Assembly (NCBI GenBank): GCA_013388545.1
Contig: JACAFB010000008.1
Location: 100,266-164,265, forward strand
DNA from: Ignavibacteriaceae bacterium
GTDB taxonomy: Bacteria; Bacteroidota; Ignavibacteria; Ignavibacteriales; Ignavibacteriaceae
DNA: 64,000 nucleotides
Reading direction: 5' to 3'
Shown piece by piece: positions 62,489 to 64,000 of this stretch (positions are counted from its first letter, which is position 1; each line of letters starts with the position of its first letter). The notes below the pieces were generated by a model. The model did not search any database. It was not told the DNA's origin and worked only from the letters and a program-made list of their open reading frames with translations. The translations under genes and the position numbers were made by a program.

Positions 62489-63890
62489 TGGTAAAAAAAT
62501 TTAGAATAGAGTTGATCTTAATTTCTGTTTCTTTATACTCGTCTTCGGGGTCGGAGGAATCAAGAATTCCGCTGCCTGCAAAAGCATAAAGTTTATTTGC
62601 ACTTATAAGTATACTTCTGATTGCGATAAATAATTCTCCCTGGTCTTTAAGATTTACCCAACCCATTAAGCCCGAGTAAAGCCCGCGAGGATAAGTTTCA
62701 GATTTCTTGATGAAACTTAGTGCCTGTTGCCTGGGTGTTCCGCAGATTGCAGGAGTTGGGTAAAGTTCTTTTATCATTGAATACACAGAACTTTCTTCTT
62801 TTAATCTGCCGGTTATTGCAGTATAAAGATGCTGGATATTTCTGAATTTTTTTACCGAAAGAGAATTTTTTTCTGAATAATTATTTGAAAAATTTTTTAT
62901 TGTATCGATTATAAAATTGGTTACAATTTTTTGCTCCCTGATATTTTTTTCAGTCTTTAACAGCTGCTTTTCAATTTCTTTGTCAAGTTCATCAGAAATT
63001 CCTCTTGGTGCAGAGCCTGCCAGCGAATCAATTTCATATTCATTACCTGAGAATGTGATTAATTTTTCAGGTGATGCCCCGATGAAAAACGACTTACCTC
63101 GCTTATAAATAAAGTTAAAGCAAGCAGGATATGATGATGCCATATTTTGAACTAAGCGTGCAAGAGGAATTTCACCATTTATTTTTTTTACAATTCTTCT
63201 TGAAAGCACCACTTTCTCAAGATTTTTTTCCCCGATCTTTGAAACAGCTTCAGACACGAGGTTTTTCCATCTTTTCTTTTCCTTCGGATAATCGTTTGAA
63301 ATATCCTTCACATTTGGCGAAGAGTTGGATAATCCCTTTTTTGAATTGTTAAAAATTGATGAAACTCTTTTTGAAAACTTTTCAACAAACTTATCTAAAG
63401 ATGAATTCTCCTCCAGAATGAGGTTAAAGATGAAGTAATTTTTACTTCCAGTTCTAAAAAGTGCAGACTCAGGAATAAACCAGCGGGAGTCATCAAAATC
63501 TTTCCACTCATCTGAATCATCCGTTAAGAACTTAATCGATGCAAAAAACAAAGGCACACGATCAAGGGCGGGTAAATTAGTTCTGAATGAATTTCTGATT
63601 TTTTCAATATGCTGTTCGATTCTTAAGAACCTGTTATCACTATTCTCCTGAATAGAAAAGCACTCATCAAGGCCAATAAAATGGAAATCCATATTTGGTT
63701 TTGATAAGTAAATTGCTCGCTCGCGATTGATAAATTCATTATCTAAAACAGACAAATGATCAACATCATTTAATTCTATAATGAATTGTAGAAGAAATTG
63801 TCCGGTTGACTTTGAATCCTGAAACCACTTTTTGTTTTCAATTAAAAAGTCTTTGAACAGGCTTTCGGGATTTCTATAGAGATTTTCCAT
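62457..63890 (-). CDS. menF: Isochorismate synthase
   Basis: The 477-residue protein has the chorismate-binding C-terminal half: KVVLSRRIVKKING, FIGASPEKLITFSG, IDSLAGSAPRG, NIQHLYTAITGRLK, LYPTPAICGTPRQQALSF and RGLYSGLMGWVNLKDQG. The N-terminal half is less conserved, as usual. It converts chorismate to isochorismate. It is the first gene of the operon; the promoter should lie within 63891-64000, where no strong consensus was clear. Its last 32 nt overlap menD. Confidence 0.92.
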   Translation of the reverse strand: MENLYRNPESLFKDFLIENKKWFQDSKSTGQFLLQFIIELNDVDHLSVLDNEFINRERAIYLSKPNMDFHFIGLDECFSIQENSDNRFLRIEQHIEKIRNSFRTNLPALDRVPLFFASIKFLTDDSDEWKDFDDSRWFIPESALFRTGSKNYFIFNLILEENSSLDKFVEKFSKRVSSIFNNSKKGLSNSSPNVKDISNDYPKEKKRWKNLVSEAVSKIGEKNLEKVVLSRRIVKKINGEIPLARLVQNMASSYPACFNFIYKRGKSFFIGASPEKLITFSGNEYEIDSLAGSAPRGISDELDKEIEKQLLKTEKNIREQKIVTNFIIDTIKNFSNNYSEKNSLSVKKFRNIQHLYTAITGRLKEESSVYSMIKELYPTPAICGTPRQQALSFIKKSETYPRGLYSGLMGWVNLKDQGELFIAIRSILISANKLYAFAGSGILDSSDPEDEYKETEIKINSILNFFTNANKPEHNLG

Positions 63891-64000
63891 TAAAAGTGTA
63901 GAAATTTAATATGCAATTTATTTAATAGCGGGATGGGTTCAAATTTCATATATAAGAATAATGATTACTTAAAGATTATATCCTCTTCAATTGTATTTAA

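Noticed and set aside
1..64000. CRISPR array, insertion sequence, prophage, tRNA or rRNA
   Set aside because: No regularly spaced direct repeats, transposase or integrase proteins, or cloverleaf/rRNA-like segments were noticed while reading; a dedicated RNA search was not possible.

Overview
The window looks like chromosome from an AT-rich member of the Ignavibacteriota/Bacteroidota-Chlorobiota group. Three secreted proteins carry the Por/type IX secretion C-terminal sorting domain (NQNYPNPFNP-type start, GIYxYxLxAG near the end). Genes for a GWxTD protein, an IgA-peptidase M64, a CotH/lamin-tail protein, DUF4139 and YitT fit the same group, and three leaders carry TAnnTTTG boxes like the -7 element of that phylum. 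Class II ribonucleotide reductase, multiheme cytochromes and a menaquinone operon point to a respiratory organism able to live without oxygen. I saw no rRNA, tRNA, insertion sequence, prophage or CRISPR array.

Layout. 1-1252: the N-terminal part of B12-dependent ribonucleotide reductase, cut by the window edge. 1745-4221: an ABC exporter pair plus a LolA-like periplasmic protein. 4251-24048: housekeeping and secreted proteins, including DUF72, an M14 carboxypeptidase, a zinc alcohol dehydrogenase, a cyclic-2,3-diphosphoglycerate-synthase-like P-loop enzyme, a CotH-type protein, an M64 peptidase, AMP nucleosidase, PAP2, GWxTD plus a TonB-like protein, YitT, DUF4139 and a BNR-repeat protein. 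24242-29920: a Tat-exported PaoABC-like molybdo-iron-sulfur-flavoprotein with MocA and XdhC/PaoD-type maturation factors and a small secreted Cys-Pro-rich protein. 30083-45007: a cluster matching the anaerobic purine/uric-acid degradation set (HyuA-type amidohydrolase, a second three-subunit molybdenum hydroxylase, SsnA, YgfK, YgeY, YgeW), with two fold-type-II PLP enzymes and no recognisable ygeX. 45034-49274: membrane-anchored multiheme cytochromes c. 49482-53818: a DUF2279 protein, an orphan receiver, and a sensor kinase/NtrC-type regulator pair. 53958-56086: nitrilase-family amidase, peroxiredoxin, DUF454. 56325-63890: menaquinone biosynthesis menF-D-H-B-A-E, with a convergent hotdog thioesterase that may be MenI; menC is absent.

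How the parts may fit. The two molybdenum hydroxylases, YgfK (a flavin/Fe-S oxidoreductase), the cyclic amidohydrolases, the M20 hydrolase and the carbamoyltransferase read as one catabolic route that oxidises or reduces a purine ring, opens it, and recovers ammonia, carbamoyl phosphate and a C3 amino acid. The cytochromes and menaquinone genes nearby could supply the electron sink; that link is inference.

The most notable sequence-level observation is that ygfK is split by a -1 frameshift exactly at an A7 run (A AAA AAA on the coding strand). Slipping back one base restores an uninterrupted protein of about 1048 residues, close to the E. coli YgfK length. A second is a decayed type IX sorting-domain tail with tandem hairpins directly downstream of the M14 peptidase, and hairpin-forming in-frame inserts at the same site of two other sorting domains.
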